From NCBI GenBank assembly GCA_018818165.1, contig JAHISP010000015.1, positions 1-56,483 of the forward strand: 56,483 nucleotides of DNA, given 5' to 3'. The DNA is from Bacteroidota bacterium. GTDB taxonomy: Bacteria; Bacteroidota; Ignavibacteria; Ignavibacteriales; Melioribacteraceae. Position 1 is the first letter of the stretch. Every line of letters begins with the position of its first letter. The position numbers and the translations under genes were made by a program. Positions 8,675 to 17,566 of this stretch are shown in pieces. Under the pieces are notes generated by a model, which made no database searches, was not told where the DNA came from, and was given only the letters and a program-made list of their open reading frames with translations.

Positions 8675-8706
8675 ACCAAAGCCACGACCTAAATCGTGAC
8701 TTTGGT
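8675..8706 (-). terminator. Likely terminator of aconitase
   Basis: The arms ACCAAAGCCACGA (8675-8687) and TCGTGACTTTGGT (8694-8706) form a 13-bp stem with one wobble/mismatch and a 6-nt loop. It lies 8 bases beyond the aconitase stop. On the minus strand it is followed by AGCTCTTTT, a weak U-run. Confidence 0.6.
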
Positions 8707-8714
8707 ATAAATTG

Positions 8715-10976
8715 CTATTTATTTTGCAATGCAATTAAATTTAATGCACTACCAGCTTTGAACCATTCAATTTGACTTTGATTCATGGAGTGATTTAATT
8801 TAATTTCGCTAGATGAACTATCTTTGTGCATAATAACTGCATCAACTTGTTTGCCAGGAGCTAATTCGTTTAATCCAACAAGATTAAATTTATCATCTTC
8901 CAAGATTAAATCATAGTCGTTTGGATTTGCAAATGTTAATGGAAGCATACCTTGTTTTTTAAGATTTGTTTCGTGAATACGTGCAAAGCTTTTTACAATA
9001 ATCGCTTTTCCACCAAGGAAACGTGGTTCCATTGCTGCATGTTCACGGCTTGAGCCTTCGCCATAATTTTCATCGCCAACAACAACCCAATTGATTCCGG
9101 CGGCTTTGTATGCACGTGCTGCTACTGGAACAGCTCCATACTCGCCAGTTAGATGGTTTTTAACATTATTTGTTTCATCGTTATATGCGTTTACAGCACC
9201 AATAAGTAAATTGTCGGATAAGTTATCCAAATGTCCACGGAATTTTAACCATGCACCAGCCATTGAAATATGATCTGTTGTGCATTTACCTTTAGCTTTA
9301 ATAAGAACTGGCATATCGGTATAATCTTTGCCATCCCAAGGAGCAAATCTTTCAAGCAATTGCAATCTTTTGCTATCTGGTTTAATAATTACTTCAACGC
9401 TACTTCCATCTTCAATTGGGGCAAGGTAACCATTTAAGTCTTTTTCAAAACCATTTTCAGGTAACTCATCTCCAAAAGGTGAATCAAGCTTAATTTCAAT
9501 TCCATCAGCATTTATTAACGTATCTGTTTCTGGATTAAAGGTAATTTTACCTGCAATTGTAAGAGCAGTTGTAATTTCTGGGGAAGCAACAAAAGCCAAA
9601 GTGTTTGGATTTCCGTCCTGACGTTTAGCAAAATTTCTGTTAAACGAGTTAACAATACTATTGCGTTTGTTTTCAGGATTATCCATTCTGTGCCACATTC
9701 CAATACAAGGTCCGCAAGCGTTAGCCATAACTACACCGCCAAAATCAGTTAAAATTTTCAACTGTCCATCACGTTCAACTGTTGCACGAACTACTTCAGA
9801 TCCTGGAGAAATAATAAATTCAGCATTTGCTTTTAATCCCTTTTCCATTGCTTGCTTTGCAATGCTAGCAGCACGGTCAATATCTTCGTAACTACTATTT
9901 GTACAGCTTCCTATTAATCCTACACTAAGTTCTTCTGGAAAATCATTTTCTTTAACAGCATTTTTCATTTTTGATAGAGGCCAAGCACGATCTGGTGAGA
10001 AAGGTCCGTTTAAGTGTGGTTCTAATTCATCCAAATTAATTTCAAGAATTTGATCGTAGTATTTTTCTGGATTTTCGTACACGTCTTGATCAGCTTTAAG
10101 AATATCAGTATTTGCTAGTGCAAGTTCTGCAACATCAGCTCGGTTAGTTTTCTTTAAATAATCAGCCATTTTTTCATCAAATGGAAAAATAGAAGTTGTT
10201 GCACCAATTTCTGCGCCCATGTTACAAATAGTACCTTTTCCAGTGGCAGAAATAGTTTTTGTACCTTCGCCAAAATATTCAACAATTGCACCAGTGCCAC
10301 CTTTAACAGTAAGTTCGCCAGCAACTTTAAGAATTACATCTTTGGGTGAAGTCCAACCAGATAGTTTACCTGTTAATTTAATACCAATAAGTTTTGGCCA
10401 TTTTAATTCCCATGCCATTCCGCTCATTACATCAACAACATCGGCACCGCCAACACCGATAGCAACCATCCCAAGTCCGCCAGCGTTTGGAGTGTGTGAA
10501 TCAGAGCCAATCATCATTCCGCCAGGGAATGCATAATTTTCTAATACTACTTGATGAATAATACCAGCTCCAGCTTTCCAAAAACCAGCACCATATTTTT
10601 GAGTAACAGATGCAAGAAAATCATAAACTTCAGCATTTTCGTCGTTTGCTCTATCTAGGTCGGCTTTTGCATTATCGCGAGCCTGAATTAAATGGTCTGC
10701 ATGAGCGGTTGAAGGAACAGCAACGGTTTTTCTTCCAGAATGCATAAATTGTAACATTGCCATCTGAGCAGTTGCGTCTTGCATTGCAACTCTATCTGGA
10801 GCTAAATCAACATAATCAACGCCACGTTTATATTCAGTTGTGGTTTCATCCCAAAGGTGTGAATATAAAATCTTTTCTGCATATGTCATTGGTCTTCCAA
10901 GAATTTCGCGAGCTTTGCTCACTTTTTCTGAAAAACCAGCATAAACTTTTTGTATCATATCAAAATTTTCAGCCAT
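8715..10976 (-). CDS. Aconitate hydratase, mitochondrial-type
   Basis: This TCA-cycle enzyme isomerises citrate to isocitrate with a [4Fe-4S] cluster. The ~753-residue length and motifs match the mitochondrial (Aco2-like) branch found in Bacteroidetes: '[21 protein letters not shown]', the cluster cysteines in '[13 protein letters not shown]' and '[11 protein letters not shown]', and the C-terminal swivel domain with '[16 protein letters not shown]'. The start is set at 10976 ([10 protein letters not shown]), not the in-frame ATG at 10988, because that longer version would contain the ribosome site GGAGAAGAT right before the second ATG. It is a single-gene unit, convergent with the hydrolase gene and divergent from the sugar locus. 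Confidence 0.95.
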   Translation of the reverse strand: MAENFDMIQKVYAGFSEKVSKAREILGRPMTYAEKILYSHLWDETTTEYKRGVDYVDLAPDRVAMQDATAQMAMLQFMHSGRKTVAVPSTAHADHLIQARDNAKADLDRANDENAEVYDFLASVTQKYGAGFWKAGAGIIHQVVLENYAFPGGMMIGSDSHTPNAGGLGMVAIGVGGADVVDVMSGMAWELKWPKLIGIKLTGKLSGWTSPKDVILKVAGELTVKGGTGAIVEYFGEGTKTISATGKGTICNMGAEIGATTSIFPFDEKMADYLKKTNRADVAELALANTDILKADQDVYENPEKYYDQILEINLDELEPHLNGPFSPDRAWPLSKMKNAVKENDFPEELSVGLIGSCTNSSYEDIDRAASIAKQAMEKGLKANAEFIISPGSEVVRATVERDGQLKILTDFGGVVMANACGPCIGMWHRMDNPENKRNSIVNSFNRNFAKRQDGNPNTLAFVASPEITTALTIAGKITFNPETDTLINADGIEIKLDSPFGDELPENGFEKDLNGYLAPIEDGSSVEVIIKPDSKRLQLLERFAPWDGKDYTDMPVLIKAKGKCTTDHISMAGAWLKFRGHLDNLSDNLLIGAVNAYNDETNNVKNHLTGEYGAVPVAARAYKAAGINWVVVGDENYGEGSSREHAAMEPRFLGGKAIIVKSFARIHETNLKKQGMLPLTFANPNDYDLILEDDKFNLVGLNELAPGKQVDAVIMHKDSSSSEIKLNHSMNQSQIEWFKAGSALNLIALQNK

Positions 10977-11071
10977 TATCTTCTCCATTTACTTTAAAAA
11001 TCTAATTGCAAAAAATACGGAATAATTAAAAATATTGCTAAATATCTTTATGATGTAAAACAGTTTAAAGT

Positions 11072-11128
11072 CACTCCAGTAGTAATTAAAATTGATTTCA
11101 AAAATTAAATACAAACTAAACTGGAGTG
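11072..11128. promoter_or_regulatory. Inverted repeat in the divergent promoter region
   Basis: The two 9-mers CACTCCAGT (11072-11080) and ACTGGAGTG (11120-11128) are perfect inverted copies, 39 bases apart. They lie between the divergent aconitase and UDP-glucose dehydrogenase genes. This could be a two-site operator or a long-loop hairpin. There is no U-tract to support termination. Confidence 0.35.
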
Positions 11129-11255
11129 CAAAAATTAATCTAACGTGGATTAAAATTCGTTTTTTGCATTTATTATTCTATTTTTGTATTTGGTGTTTTG
11201 CATCTGTAAACAACATGAAAATGTTCTTTTAAGAGGAATAGTTAATTTTAATAAA

Positions 11256-12632
11256 ATGAGGATTACTAAATTGAATTTCGAAAAAAAAATAGTATGTATC
11301 GGAGCAGGTTATGTTGGCGGACCAACAATGACGGTTATTGCAGACAAATGTCCACAATATAAAGTAACAATTGTTGATATTAACGAAGAAAAAATTGCTG
11401 CTTGGAAAACTGACGATTTGCCAATTTATGAGCCAGGATTGCTGGAAGTTGTAAAACGAACTCGCGATAAAAACCTATTTTTTTCAATTGATATTCCAAA
11501 AGAAATAAATGAAGCTGATATTATTTTTGTATCAGTGAACACGCCAACCAAGACTTTTGGTGAAGGAAAAGGCAAAGCTTCCGATTTGCAATATCTCGAA
11601 AAAACTGCTCATGCAATAGTTGCTGCATCAGATTCATCAAAAATTATAGTTGAAAAAAGCACACTTCCAGTTCGCACTGCAGAAGCATTAGAAAAAATAT
11701 TAAATAGCAATGCAAAAGGCATTCGATTTGACGTGGTTTCCAATCCAGAATTTTTAGCTGAAGGAACCGCAATTCGTGATTTGGAAAATCCAGACAGAGT
11801 TTTAATTGGCTCGCGAGAAACAGAAAGTGGATTAAAAGCACGCCAAACATTAGTTGACGTATACAAAAATTGGGTTCCAGATGAAAGAATAATGAGAAGC
11901 AATGTTTGGAGTTCTGAGCTTTCCAAACTTGTAGCAAACGCGTTTCTTGCTCAAAGAATTTCATCAATCAACTCAATTTCGGCTTTGTGCGAAAAAACTG
12001 GAGCGGATGTAAAAGAAATTAGCCGTGCAATTGGAGCTGATTCCAGAATAGGGAATAAATTTTTAAATGCTTCAATTGGATTTGGTGGCTCGTGTTTCAA
12101 AAAGGATATTCTAAATCTTGTTTACATTTCAGAATCGCTTGGATTAATCGAAGTGGCAGAATATTGGGAAAATGTTATTAAAATAAACGATTATCAAGAG
12201 AAACGCTTTGTAAAAAGAATGTTGGAAACAATGTTTAATACTCTTGCTAATAAAAAAATTGTTCTTTTTGGATTTGCATTTAAAGCAGATACTGGCGATA
12301 CACGCGAAACACCAGCATATTACGTTGCAAAAATGTTGTTGGAAGAACACGCAAATGTATTTATAACTGACCCCAAAGCATTAAAAAATGCGAAGATTGA
12401 TTTAGCAGAATATGGTGACAGAATTCAATATGTTGAAGATCCATACGAAGCCGCAAAAGATGCTGACGCAATTGCAATAATGACAGAATGGAACTTGTAC
12501 AAAGAATTGGATTACAAAAAAATATACGAAAGCATGAGAAAACCAGCTCATTTATATGATGGAAGAAGTATTCTAAATCAAGCTGAAATTAAAGAAATTG
12601 GATTTGATACACATACTATTGGAAAACAATAA
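11256..12632 (+). CDS. UDP-glucose 6-dehydrogenase (animal-type)
   Basis: This enzyme oxidises UDP-glucose (or a related UDP-hexose) to the uronic acid with two NAD+. About 458 residues carry the Rossmann motif 'CIGAGYVGGPTM' (residues 14-25), 'VSVNTPTK', 'EKSTLPVRTAE', 'NPEFLAEGTAI' and the catalytic Cys in 'FGGSCFKKD'. The GAGYVGGPT form is that of the animal/Bacteroidetes branch. The start at 11256 is preferred. An in-frame TTG at 11271 with GAGG nine bases upstream is an alternative, and the longer frame from 11184 is unlikely. It begins a locus for an acetamido-uronic sugar, so a UDP-GlcNAc substrate cannot be excluded. Confidence 0.92.
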   Translation: MRITKLNFEKKIVCIGAGYVGGPTMTVIADKCPQYKVTIVDINEEKIAAWKTDDLPIYEPGLLEVVKRTRDKNLFFSIDIPKEINEADIIFVSVNTPTKTFGEGKGKASDLQYLEKTAHAIVAASDSSKIIVEKSTLPVRTAEALEKILNSNAKGIRFDVVSNPEFLAEGTAIRDLENPDRVLIGSRETESGLKARQTLVDVYKNWVPDERIMRSNVWSSELSKLVANAFLAQRISSINSISALCEKTGADVKEISRAIGADSRIGNKFLNASIGFGGSCFKKDILNLVYISESLGLIEVAEYWENVIKINDYQEKRFVKRMLETMFNTLANKKIVLFGFAFKADTGDTRETPAYYVAKMLLEEHANVFITDPKALKNAKIDLAEYGDRIQYVEDPYEAAKDADAIAIMTEWNLYKELDYKKIYESMRKPAHLYDGRSILNQAEIKEIGFDTHTIGKQ

Positions 12633-12734
12633 TAAAAAGCGATAATTTTTCCAGTAAAATAATCTTCATGGGTATAACCAAATAAGCAAAATATTATATG
12701 TTGAAAACTTATGTTAGGTTCTGGATTTTGTTTG

Positions 12735-12755
12735 AAAACCTTGAAGGTTTTATTT
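12735..12755 (+). terminator. Weak hairpin after the UDP-glucose dehydrogenase gene
   Basis: AAAACC (12735-12740) and GGTTTT (12746-12751) form a 6-bp stem with a 5-nt loop, followed by ATTTT. It is short and AT-rich, so it may not terminate efficiently. Confidence 0.35.
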
Positions 12756-12847
12756 TCGAAAACAATTATTGTGTATTACAGAATATAAAAATTAAACAAA
12801 TATACTTATAAATAATACAGATTAACTCTGTAAACAATGAGGAAAAA

Positions 12848-14011
12848 ATGAACGTACAATTGTTAGACTTAAAAGCACAATATCAATCGCTAAAAAGCGA
12901 ATTGGATGCGGCATTGCTAAAAACCGCTGAATCACAATATTTTATAATGGGTCCAGAAGTAACCAAACTTGAGGATGAAATTTCGGAATATCTTGGTGCA
13001 AATCATTCTGTTGGAGTTTCATCGGGGACAGATGCGCTACTTCTTGCGTTAATGGCTTTGGATATAAAAGCTGGTGATGAAGTAATAGTCCCTACATATT
13101 CGTTTTTTGCAACCGCTGGAGTAGTTTCTCGCTTAAATGCAATTCCCGTTTTTGTTGATAGCGACCCAGTGACTTTTAACATTGATCCAACACAAATTGA
13201 AGCAAAAATTACAGACAAAACAAAAGCTATAATTCCTGTTCACTTATATGGACAAAGTGCGGACATGGATGCAATAATGGAAATTGCTAAAAAGCACAAT
13301 CTAAAAGTAGTTGAAGATGGCGCTCAAGCAATTTCCGCACAATATAAAGATGGAAAATGTGTTGGCACAATTGGCGATATTGGATGTTATTCGTTTTTCC
13401 CAAGTAAAAATCTTGGTTGCTTTGGTGATGGCGGAATGACAGTAACAATGGATGCGGATTTAGCTGAATTGCTAAAAGTAAAAAGAGTCCATGGTGGAAA
13501 GCCAAAATATTATCACAGCATGATTGGTGGCAACTTCCGTTTGGACGCAATTCAAGCTGGAGTTTTAAGTGTAAAATTGCCACACTTAGATAGCTGGTCA
13601 CAAGCAAGAAGAGATAATGCAACTCTTTATACAAAATTGTTTGTTGAAGCTGGATTAGCCGAAGAAGAAGGCAAAATATCTTTAGATGAAAATAATAAAG
13701 TTTTGCTTCCAAAAGCTGTTTACAAAGAAACTGGGCATAAAAATTATCACATTTATAACCAATATGTGATTAGAGTTGAAAAACGAGACGAACTAATTGC
13801 TCATTTGCGTTCAGCAAATATTGGATGTGAAATTTACTATCCAGTACCATTTCATAAACAAGAATGCTTCAAAGATTTGCCAAGTTCAAAGGATGAATAT
13901 CCAAATGCAGATTATGCAGCAGAGCATTCAATTGCACTTCCAATTTATCCAGAATTGACAAAAGAGCAAATTGAATATGTGGTAAATACAATAAAAGCGT
14001 TTATGGAATAG
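12848..14011 (+). CDS. DegT/DnrJ/EryC1/StrS sugar aminotransferase (WbpE-like)
   Basis: This fold-type I PLP enzyme adds an amino group to a nucleotide-linked keto sugar. Its 387 residues show the N-terminal 'QLLDLKAQYQSLKSEL', substrate loop 'GVSSGTDALLLAL', 'VEDGAQAISAQY', PLP lysine Lys187 in 'SFFPSKNLGCFGDGG', and 'HSIALPIYPELTKEQI' near the C-terminus. A GAGG ribosome site sits just before the ATG. With the Gfo/Idh oxidoreductase and hexapeptide acyltransferase downstream, this is the WbpE step of the UDP-2,3-diacetamido-2,3-dideoxyglucuronate pathway known from Pseudomonas aeruginosa O5. The pathway assignment is an inference from context. Confidence 0.88.
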   Translation: MNVQLLDLKAQYQSLKSELDAALLKTAESQYFIMGPEVTKLEDEISEYLGANHSVGVSSGTDALLLALMALDIKAGDEVIVPTYSFFATAGVVSRLNAIPVFVDSDPVTFNIDPTQIEAKITDKTKAIIPVHLYGQSADMDAIMEIAKKHNLKVVEDGAQAISAQYKDGKCVGTIGDIGCYSFFPSKNLGCFGDGGMTVTMDADLAELLKVKRVHGGKPKYYHSMIGGNFRLDAIQAGVLSVKLPHLDSWSQARRDNATLYTKLFVEAGLAEEEGKISLDENNKVLLPKAVYKETGHKNYHIYNQYVIRVEKRDELIAHLRSANIGCEIYYPVPFHKQECFKDLPSSKDEYPNADYAAEHSIALPIYPELTKEQIEYVVNTIKAFME

Positions 14012-14017
14012 AACAAA

Positions 14018-14591
14018 AAAGGAAGGCTGGAATGTTGGAATGTTGGAATGATGGAATAAAAGATGGAATATTGGAAAAAACGTGAGCTTGAACATTAATT
14101 AACAATTTGGAGTTTTGGAATTGTGGAAATAAAAAGAAAAAACATAAACAGAGGTTACACTAAGCTTAGAGTTTGGGAAGATTCGGTCTTACTTTTTAAA
14201 TTGGTTTATAAAACAAACAAAAATTTTCCCTATGAATTATCCAAAAGCAGAAACAACATTCTTGATGCCGCACATAGTATTTCAAGAAATATAGCCGAGG
14301 GGTATTGTAGAAAGAACCTTAAGGAATATCTTAACTTTCTTAATATTGCACTTGGCTCTTGTGGCGAATTGTTATCTGGAATTATTTCATTCAAAGCTAT
14401 TGAACAAATTGATGAAATCAATTTTGAAATATTAGATGAGTTACATTTTAAAGTTGAAAATGAATTATTGGGTTTGATAAAATCACTTCAAAAAAAGCAA
14501 AATGATGGTGATTGGGAGGATAAATTTTAATGAAAAATTATCCACGTATAGCAACAAACTTTATTCCATCTTTCCATTTTTCCAATATTCC
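14018..14591 (+). mobile_element. IVS-like element 1: inverted TTCCA-rich repeats around a 4-helix-bundle gene
   Basis: On the left (14018-14079), TGGAA units recur every 7-10 bases. On the right (14561-14591), the complementary TTCCA units recur. A 15-bp perfect inverted pair, GGAATATTGGAAAAA (14065-14079) and TTTTTCCAATATTCC (14577-14591), closes the element, with the 4-helix-bundle gene between. This is the layout of the intervening sequences (IVS) found in some 23S rRNA genes, but here it lies between two sugar-pathway genes. Confidence 0.55.
14123..14530 (+). CDS. Four-helix-bundle protein (23S rRNA IVS / S23 type), copy 1
   Basis: This 135-residue, all-helical protein belongs to the four-helix-bundle family encoded in 23S rRNA intervening sequences (TIGR02436-type). 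Family features visible are 'LRVWEDSVLLFKLVYKTNKNFP' in helix 1, 'SISRNIAEGY' in helix 2, and 'FLNIALGSCGEL' in helix 3. It begins with GTG at 14123; the paralogue at 15980 starts with ATG at the equivalent codon. I count 114 of 135 identical residues (84%) with that copy. Function is unknown; these proteins form pentamers and often lie in polysaccharide loci. TTCCA-rich inverted repeats flank it, and it separates two genes of one pathway. Confidence 0.88.
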   Translation: MEIKRKNINRGYTKLRVWEDSVLLFKLVYKTNKNFPYELSKSRNNILDAAHSISRNIAEGYCRKNLKEYLNFLNIALGSCGELLSGIISFKAIEQIDEINFEILDELHFKVENELLGLIKSLQKKQNDGDWEDKF

Positions 14592-14627
14592 CTTTAATAT
14601 TAATCAGTAATAAATAATGAGAAAATA

Positions 14628-15614
14628 GTGTTAAAAACAGAAAATATTAAATTAGCCATAATCGGTGCTGGACGCTGGGGCATGAATCATGTAAAAACTG
14701 CAGCTTCGCTTCTTCCACACGAAAATATTGTTGTGTTTGATTCAAATCCAGAAACAGAGCAAAAAATCAGACAAATATCAGATAAAATCCAATATTCCAG
14801 TCTTCCATTTTTCCAACATTCCAATGTGGATGATTTTAATGCTGTAATAATAGCCACACCAGCAGAAACTCACTTTGAAATTGCAAAAAAATGTATGCTT
14901 GCTGGAAAAAATGTTTTGGTAGAAAAACCAATTACACTAGTTCCCGAAGAAGCCGAAGAACTCCTTAACCTTTCCCTTAGTCTTAACCTTAAGTTAATGG
15001 TTGGACATGTTTTGCTTTTTCATCCAGCAGTTTTAAGAATTAAAGATGGAATTGAAAAAGATGAGATTGGAACTCTTCAATATATTTATAGTAACAGATT
15101 AAATCTTGGTGCAATAAGAAGTGAAGAAAATGCATTGTGGTCATTTGCTCCGCACGATATTTCGGTAATTCAATATTTGGTTGGAGATAATCCAATAGAA
15201 GTACAAGCAAATGGTGGAGCTTTTGTCCAAGAAGGAATTGAGGATTCAACACTAACATTTTTGTCATATCCAAATAATGTAAAGGCGCATATTTTTGTGA
15301 GTTGGTTACATCCCTTTAAAGAACAACGAATGGTTATAATTGGCGATAAAGGAATGTATGTATTTGAAGATTCATTAAAAACCGAAAAGTTAAAATTCTA
15401 CAAAAAAGGTTTCAAAGAAGTTGATGGAGTGATAGAAAAATTTGATGCTGATTATGAAGTAATCAATTTTGAAGAAACAATGCCATTAGCCGAAGAACAA
15501 AAGCATTTTTACTTATCAATACTAAATAACACAACTCCAAGAACCGATGGCAAACACGCGCTTGAAGTGCTGGAAATATTGGATAAAGCAACGAAGAAGT
15601 TAAAAGCGGAATGA
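14628..15614 (+). CDS. Gfo/Idh/MocA sugar oxidoreductase (WbpB-like)
   Basis: This NAD-dependent oxidoreductase would act on a nucleotide sugar, oxidising the 3-hydroxyl before transamination. In its ~328 residues I see the Rossmann start 'LAIIGAGRWGMNH', 'VIIATPAETHF', the conserved 'VLVEKPITLVPEEAEEL' with the catalytic-site Lys-Pro, 'MVGHVLLFHPAV', and 'PHDISVIQYL' in the C-terminal domain. The start codon is GTG at 14628. Bases 14791-14820 within the gene closely match the TTCCA-type intergenic repeat (26 of 30 with 14562-14591). They encode YSSLPFFQHSNV, where relatives usually have an ordinary helix of the same length. It is part of the sugar locus together with the genes at 11256, 12848 and 16454. 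Confidence 0.88.
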   Translation: MLKTENIKLAIIGAGRWGMNHVKTAASLLPHENIVVFDSNPETEQKIRQISDKIQYSSLPFFQHSNVDDFNAVIIATPAETHFEIAKKCMLAGKNVLVEKPITLVPEEAEELLNLSLSLNLKLMVGHVLLFHPAVLRIKDGIEKDEIGTLQYIYSNRLNLGAIRSEENALWSFAPHDISVIQYLVGDNPIEVQANGGAFVQEGIEDSTLTFLSYPNNVKAHIFVSWLHPFKEQRMVIIGDKGMYVFEDSLKTEKLKFYKKGFKEVDGVIEKFDADYEVINFEETMPLAEEQKHFYLSILNNTTPRTDGKHALEVLEILDKATKKLKAE

Positions 15615-15711
15615 TGGAATAAAAGATGGAATGATGGAAAGTTGGAAAGGAAACGGAATTTTGGAATAATGGAAAGATGTGCCAAAGGTCTGTGAGACTC
15701 CCTTGTACCAT

Positions 15712-15907
15712 AGCAATGCTGTCAACTTAAGAACAAAAGTCAATTTGTGTGTTCTAAATGTGGCTAAAGCCATTTTTTCTCTATTTGTTTTTATCCAGTC
15801 GCTTAAAAGCGACGGTAAAATCCGTTTACTTTAGTAAACGGATTTTAGAAAAATAAAAATTATAATGGCTTTAGCCACATTTGGATCATTAAGTTGACAG
15901 CATTGCT
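15712..15907. repeat. 196-bp nested palindrome (MITE-like)
   Basis: Four hairpin levels lie inside one another or side by side. The outer arms of 19 nt (15712-15730 / 15889-15907, AGCAATGCTGTCAACTTAA) are perfect. The second arms of 19 nt (15756-15774 / 15864-15882, AAATGTGGCTAAAGCCATT) are perfect. Inside are a 7-bp hairpin GTCGCTT/AAGCGAC (15798-15813) and a 14-bp hairpin AAAATCCGTTTACT/AGTAAACGGATTTT (15817-15846). There is no coding capacity. A non-autonomous transposable element or a structured RNA are both possible. Confidence 0.7.
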
Positions 15908-15979
15908 TCGGGGGAGCATCCCCTTGTGAGAATGTTGGGATTGATAAAACTAACAGTAATTGTATTGGAGGATTGATTA

Positions 15980-16387
15980 ATGGAATTAAAAAGGAAAAAT
16001 GTGAATAGAGGATTTACTAAACTTCGCGTTTGGGTAGATGCTATTTCTCTTTTCAAGTTAGTTTATAAAACAAATAAAAATTTTCCCTATGAGGTTTCCA
16101 AAAGTCGAAATAATATTCTTGATGCAGCTCATAGCATTTCTAGAAATATTGCTGAAGGATATTGCAGAAAAAATATAAAAGAGTTTCTTAATTTTCTAAA
16201 CATTGCACTAGGTTCTTGCGGTGAATTATTTTCGGGGATAATTTCATTCAAAGAAATTGAATTAATTAGCGAATATGACTTCGAAATTTTAGATGAACTG
16301 CATTACAAAGTAGAGAATGAATTAATTAGTTTGATAAAATCATTACAAATAAAACAAAACGAAGGTGACTGGGAAGATAAGTTTTAA
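15980..16387 (+). CDS. Four-helix-bundle protein (23S rRNA IVS / S23 type), copy 2
   Basis: This is a paralogue of the protein at 14123, also 135 residues, with about 21 substitutions. Most are conservative and they cluster in helix 1 (residues 19-23) and the helix 3-4 linker (residues 92-100). The conserved core 'SRNNILDAAHSISRNIAEGYCRKN' region (residues 42-65) is identical. The start is ATG with a GGAGGATTG ribosome-site-like stretch upstream. It lies between the oxidoreductase and acyltransferase genes of the sugar locus, so the two copies alternate with pathway genes. The strong protein conservation, with nucleotide differences spread over synonymous sites, suggests both copies are under selection. 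Confidence 0.88.
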   Translation: MELKRKNVNRGFTKLRVWVDAISLFKLVYKTNKNFPYEVSKSRNNILDAAHSISRNIAEGYCRKNIKEFLNFLNIALGSCGELFSGIISFKEIELISEYDFEILDELHYKVENELISLIKSLQIKQNEGDWEDKF

Positions 16388-16453
16388 GTTTGTGGAAGTA
16401 ACTATTCCATCATTCCATTTTTCCACCATTCCCTTAGACGAAAGGAGAAATTT

Positions 16454-17041
16454 ATGAGCGACAAAAATTATTACGTAAACCCCCACGCTGTAGTTGACGA
16501 TGGCGTTGAACTTGGCGAAGGTACAAAAGTATGGCATTTTTCACATGTGCAATCTGGTTCAAAGATTGGGAAAAAGTGTGTAATTGGTCAAAATGTAAAT
16601 GTTGGAAACAATGTTACAATAGGTAATTTTGTTAAAATCCAAAACAACGTTTCTGTTTACGAAGGTGTAACTTTAGAGGATTATGTATTCTGCGGACCAT
16701 CTATGGTTTTTACAAATATCCTAAATCCACGAAGTAAATATCCACAAGTTGGAGCAGAATTTTATATTAATACTCTTGTTAAAGAAGGTGCGTCACTTGG
16801 TGCAAATTCAACAATTGTTTGCGGACATACAATAGGACGTTTTGCAATGGTTGGCGCTGGTTCGGTTGTTACAAAAGATGTTCCAGATTTTGCGCTTGTT
16901 GTCGGAAATCCAGCAAAAGTTATTGGCTGGTGGTCAGAAGCTGGCGAAAAATTAAACTTTGATGAAAATGGTTTAGCTACTTGCTCAAGAACTGGAATTA
17001 AATACAAACTCGAAAATGGAAAAGTTGCTGAAGTAAAATAG
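16454..17041 (+). CDS. Hexapeptide-repeat acyltransferase (WbpD-like)
   Basis: This 195-residue left-handed beta-helix acyltransferase would N-acetylate the amino sugar made by the upstream aminotransferase. Hexapeptide turns run from about residue 18 to 150: '[20 protein letters not shown]', '[20 protein letters not shown]', then a loop '[17 protein letters not shown]', then '[20 protein letters not shown]'. The loop with HPRS/NPRS-type residues is standard in WbpD/WlbB enzymes. The C-terminal tail ([21 protein letters not shown]) also occurs in that group. A strong AAAGGAG site lies 7 bases before the ATG. It would be the last step of the pathway. Confidence 0.9.
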   Translation: MSDKNYYVNPHAVVDDGVELGEGTKVWHFSHVQSGSKIGKKCVIGQNVNVGNNVTIGNFVKIQNNVSVYEGVTLEDYVFCGPSMVFTNILNPRSKYPQVGAEFYINTLVKEGASLGANSTIVCGHTIGRFAMVGAGSVVTKDVPDFALVVGNPAKVIGWWSEAGEKLNFDENGLATCSRTGIKYKLENGKVAEVK

Positions 17042-17183
17042 TATTTTTCCAATTATATTATTTTTGCGCAAATGGTGCACAATCAAAATTAATTTGTGCA
17101 TCATTTTATTTTAGGAAAGTGTGGTATTGGTTGAAGAATTTAATAATCAGCACATATAATTTTATCCATAATTTGGAATTATA

Positions 17184-17495
17184 ATGGGTGGAATTGTTTA
17201 TTGGGGATTGTTAAGAACGGCTGTGGTAATTGTTTTGTTATGGCTTTCTTACGATTATATTAAATCACAATATTTTTGGATTATTTTTGCAATAGCAATT
17301 TATGTTGTGTTGATTCATCCAATAGTTTCTCAGTATAAGGAGTTTGTTATGAAAAACAGAAATGTAATTAACAACTCCCTTTGCTCAAAATGCCAACACT
17401 TTAACGAAACTGCGGTTCTTTGCATGAAGTATGACGAACATCCAACCGATGATTTTACTCCATGCGACGGTTTAGATTGGGAAGCAAAAAACTGA
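17184..17495 (+). CDS. Small membrane protein with a four-cysteine tail
   Basis: I do not recognise a named family. The 103 residues start with two hydrophobic helices (about 5-22 and 29-49: 'AVVIVLLWLSYDYI', 'FWIIFAIAIYVVLI'). A soluble tail follows with spaced cysteines, 'CSKCQHFNETAVLCMKYDEHPTDDFTPCDG'-type; four Cys at residues 67, 70, 81 and 94. The Cys-x2-Cys...Cys...Cys pattern could bind a metal ion. It stands alone, 142 bases after the acyltransferase gene. The preceding TATTTTTG at about 17055 resembles a Bacteroidetes -7 box, but no good -33 box is visible. Confidence 0.65.
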   Translation: MGGIVYWGLLRTAVVIVLLWLSYDYIKSQYFWIIFAIAIYVVLIHPIVSQYKEFVMKNRNVINNSLCSKCQHFNETAVLCMKYDEHPTDDFTPCDGLDWEAKN

Positions 17496-17566
17496 AATTT
17501 TTAAGCCGTCATTGTGAGGGGTTGTGAGGGGTTGTGTATCAGCAAAAAAACGGTGCGTAAAAAAAG

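Larger units (their letters stand above)
15609..16434 (+). mobile_element. IVS-like element 2: inverted TTCCA-rich repeats around the second 4-helix-bundle gene
   Basis: The left flank (15609-15680) is rich in TGGAA units, and the right flank (16402-16434) holds the complementary TTCCA units. Perfect inverted pairs include GGAATGATGGAATA (15609-15622) with TATTCCATCATTCC (16403-16416), and ATGGAATGATGGAA (15627-15640) with TTCCATCATTCCAT (16405-16418). The same arm pairs in two registers. The left flank starts inside the last codons of the preceding oxidoreductase gene, and a separate nested palindrome (15712-15907) has been inserted within the element. Confidence 0.55.
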
